Source of the DNA: an uncultured Clostridia bacterium
GTDB lineage: Bacteria > Bacillota > Clostridia > Christensenellales > DTU072
Reading direction: 5' to 3'
Assembly: GCA_944350065.1 (NCBI GenBank)
Contig: CALVOD010000080.1
Span: forward strand, 1-6,351
DNA: 6,351 bases
How positions within the stretch are numbered: the stretch's first letter is position 1; each line of letters opens with the position of its first letter. Shown piece after piece: positions 4,848 through 6,351 of this stretch. Below the pieces are notes generated by a model. That model searched no databases, had not been told where the DNA came from, and worked only from the letters and a program-made list of their open reading frames with translations. A program made the translations under genes and the position numbers.

Positions 4848-6351
4848 ATGACGAAAAAATCTGTTTCGGTAATTTTATCGGTATCGGTGTTGGTGCTCGC
4901 GATAGCGCTCGCTTGTTTTTCTTACGCGGGCGTAGACGCGCGCGCAGCCGACGAGACGCCCTCGGGCGATTTAACGGAATTTATTTCGTCGGAGAGCGAT
5001 TTCGTCGATTTTATCGTGGATTGCGGCATCGGAGCCACAGAGGGCAAAACTTACGTGCTGACCACCGATATATATCTTTCGAGATATTACGCGGCGGGCG
5101 GCGGCTCTCTCGGCAGGGGCGCCGTGTTCGAAGGCACTCTGGACGGCAGAGGGCACGCGATAGTAGGCGTGAGAATATCCGACGGTAACGTGCAAAACGC
5201 CTTTTTCAAAGAAATTTCGCCTTCGGCGACGGTAAAAAATCTTAAACTGATAGACGCCGAGGTCTCGGGCTCCGACGTGGCGGCGCTCGCCGTATTCAAT
5301 TACGGCGTAGTGGAGAACGTGAGCGTTACCGGAGCCGTGAACGGTCTTACGGCGGCGGGCATCGCCGTATACAATTTCGGCGCGATCAGGAATTGCGTTA
5401 CCGCGGTAACGCTTGAAGGAAGCGACGGTGCGGCTTACGCCGCTACGGCGAGCGGCTCCGAAGCCGCAGGGCTTATACCCGAAGAATACACCGTCGCGGG
5501 CTATACGCCGTTATACGAAATAAGCGGCTGTTACGGACTTAGCGGACAGAAAGCCGCGATATTCTTTACCGACGGCAACGTGACCGAGCCCGACGAAGCG
5601 AAGAACGCCGCGGCAGGCGGCGTAAGCGATTACGCTCTTTTGAAGTGGTATATCGATTATTACTCCTCCGCTTCCGACGTTAAACCCAAAGCCGCGCAGG
5701 CGGCATATATAAATTGTTACAACGTAGCGCTTACGTCGAAAGAAAACGCCGCGCTCGAAGAGGCGATCGGAAGCAAATGTTATTCGGTAGGGCGCTACGG
5801 CTTCCTCAACGCCTACAATACGGGGAATTCCGCGCTCACTTCTCACGACGCGGATTATTCGGATATAGTCGGCAAGGACACGGGGGAGTATACCGCTTCC
5901 GAAAAGCTTCAGGGAGAGGGGACGAAGGAATCCCCGTTTCTAATAAAGAACGTATCCGATCTGCTTGCGGTAGACGACGACGACCACGACGGACAGGGCA
6001 GGTATTTCCTGCTTACCGCCGACATAAATTTATACGTCTCGGACAGAGCGGGATATTATCCCGCGGACGGCGCCTTCGTTAAGGAACTCAAAGGGACGTT
6101 GGACGGTAACGGTAAGACCGTTTCCGCGCTTGCGGGCGCGCTTATAGGGACTGTTGCCGCGAGCGGCAGGGTGACTTCGCTGAACGTTATCGGTAACGGC
6201 GCGAACGGACTCGTTGCGGAAACAAACAACGGGATCATCGAATACGTATACGCGGACGGCGCGGGATGCGCGGCAGGCGACAACTGCGGAACGATTACGC
6301 GCTCCACCGTAAAAACGGGCGGGGGAGTTGCGAATACCTCCTCGGGCACGG
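4848..6351 (+). CDS. Exported GLUG-like right-handed beta-helix surface protein, 3'-truncated by window edge
   Basis: This frame stays open for 501 codons to the window end, so no stop is seen and any C-terminal anchor is outside. Residues 1-33 form a signal peptide: K3-K4, hydrophobic core 5-28, AxA site A31-R32-A33. C23 gives a weak lipobox alternative. The mature part holds two similar modules. Module 1 has YVLTTDIYLS (69-78), FEGTLDGRGHAI (94-105) and rungs AVFNYGVVEN (148-157) and AVYNFGAIRN (173-182), 25 residues apart. Module 2 has GTKESPFLI (358-366), YFLLTADINLY (386-396), KGTLDGNGKTV (415-425) and GLVAETNNGIIE (454-465). Between them are CYG (228), NCYNV (289) and KCYSVG (310) elements typical of GLUG-type repeats. 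Such proteins are often cell-surface adhesins or carbohydrate-associated, but no catalytic motif is visible. The ATG at 4848 lacks a clear Shine-Dalgarno; it lies 13 bp after the flippase-like gene, suggesting coupled expression. Confidence 0.85.
   Translation, partial: MTKKSVSVILSVSVLVLAIALACFSYAGVDARAADETPSGDLTEFISSESDFVDFIVDCGIGATEGKTYVLTTDIYLSRYYAAGGGSLGRGAVFEGTLDGRGHAIVGVRISDGNVQNAFFKEISPSATVKNLKLIDAEVSGSDVAALAVFNYGVVENVSVTGAVNGLTAAGIAVYNFGAIRNCVTAVTLEGSDGAAYAATASGSEAAGLIPEEYTVAGYTPLYEISGCYGLSGQKAAIFFTDGNVTEPDEAKNAAAGGVSDYALLKWYIDYYSSASDVKPKAAQAAYINCYNVALTSKENAALEEAIGSKCYSVGRYGFLNAYNTGNSALTSHDADYSDIVGKDTGEYTASEKLQGEGTKESPFLIKNVSDLLAVDDDDHDGQGRYFLLTADINLYVSDRAGYYPADGAFVKELKGTLDGNGKTVSALAGALIGTVAASGRVTSLNVIGNGANGLVAETNNGIIEYVYADGAGCAAGDNCGTITRSTVKTGGGVANTSSGT

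Noticed and set aside
1..6351. Idea of a lysine-lipid modification cluster linking lysA with the MprF-like protein
   Set aside because: The MprF-like protein lacks the aminoacyltransferase domain, and lysA is separated from it by two other transcription units and a strong terminator.

Overview
The window reads as ordinary chromosomal DNA from a Gram-positive, Clostridia-like bacterium (Bacillota). That placement is an inference. It rests on consensus-like sigma-A promoters, strong AGGAGG-type ribosome binding sites, a PadR regulator coupled to a DUF1700/HAAS-like membrane protein, an MprF-type flippase-like membrane protein and a signal-peptide-bearing beta-helix protein. Six genes are present, all on the + strand. 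The first is cut at the left edge and the last at the right edge. No rRNA, tRNA, CRISPR array, insertion sequence or phage gene was seen.

Layout. Positions 1-1002 hold the C-terminal ~80% of diaminopimelate decarboxylase (lysA), the last step of lysine synthesis. After 56 bp comes an unrecognised 322-residue protein (1059-2027) with a membrane helix at each end and two similar-looking extracytoplasmic halves. A 227-bp AT-rich intergenic region (2028-2254) carries several hairpins, a good promoter and two candidate operator palindromes. It precedes a PadR-family repressor (2255-2590), which overlaps by 4 bp (ATGA) a six-helix membrane protein with an N-terminal DUF1700/HAAS-like domain (2587-3393). 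A textbook intrinsic terminator (3411-3439) ends this two-gene unit.

A second clear promoter (3464-3492, extended -10) starts the next unit: a lysylphosphatidylglycerol-synthase-type (flippase-like) integral membrane protein with a long charged N-terminal tail (3515-4834). After 13 bp follows a large exported protein (4848 to beyond 6351) made of GLUG-like right-handed beta-helix repeats. That last gene is open to the window edge.

How they fit together. Apart from lysA, every gene product is membrane-bound, exported, or (PadR) probably controls a membrane protein, so the region looks like a cell-envelope neighbourhood. The PadR/HAAS pair is a probable self-regulated sensor-repressor module. 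The flippase-like protein and beta-helix protein probably form an operon. I found no convincing evidence of a wholly new multi-gene system. The least explained items are the 322-residue two-ended membrane protein and the structured region upstream of padR.
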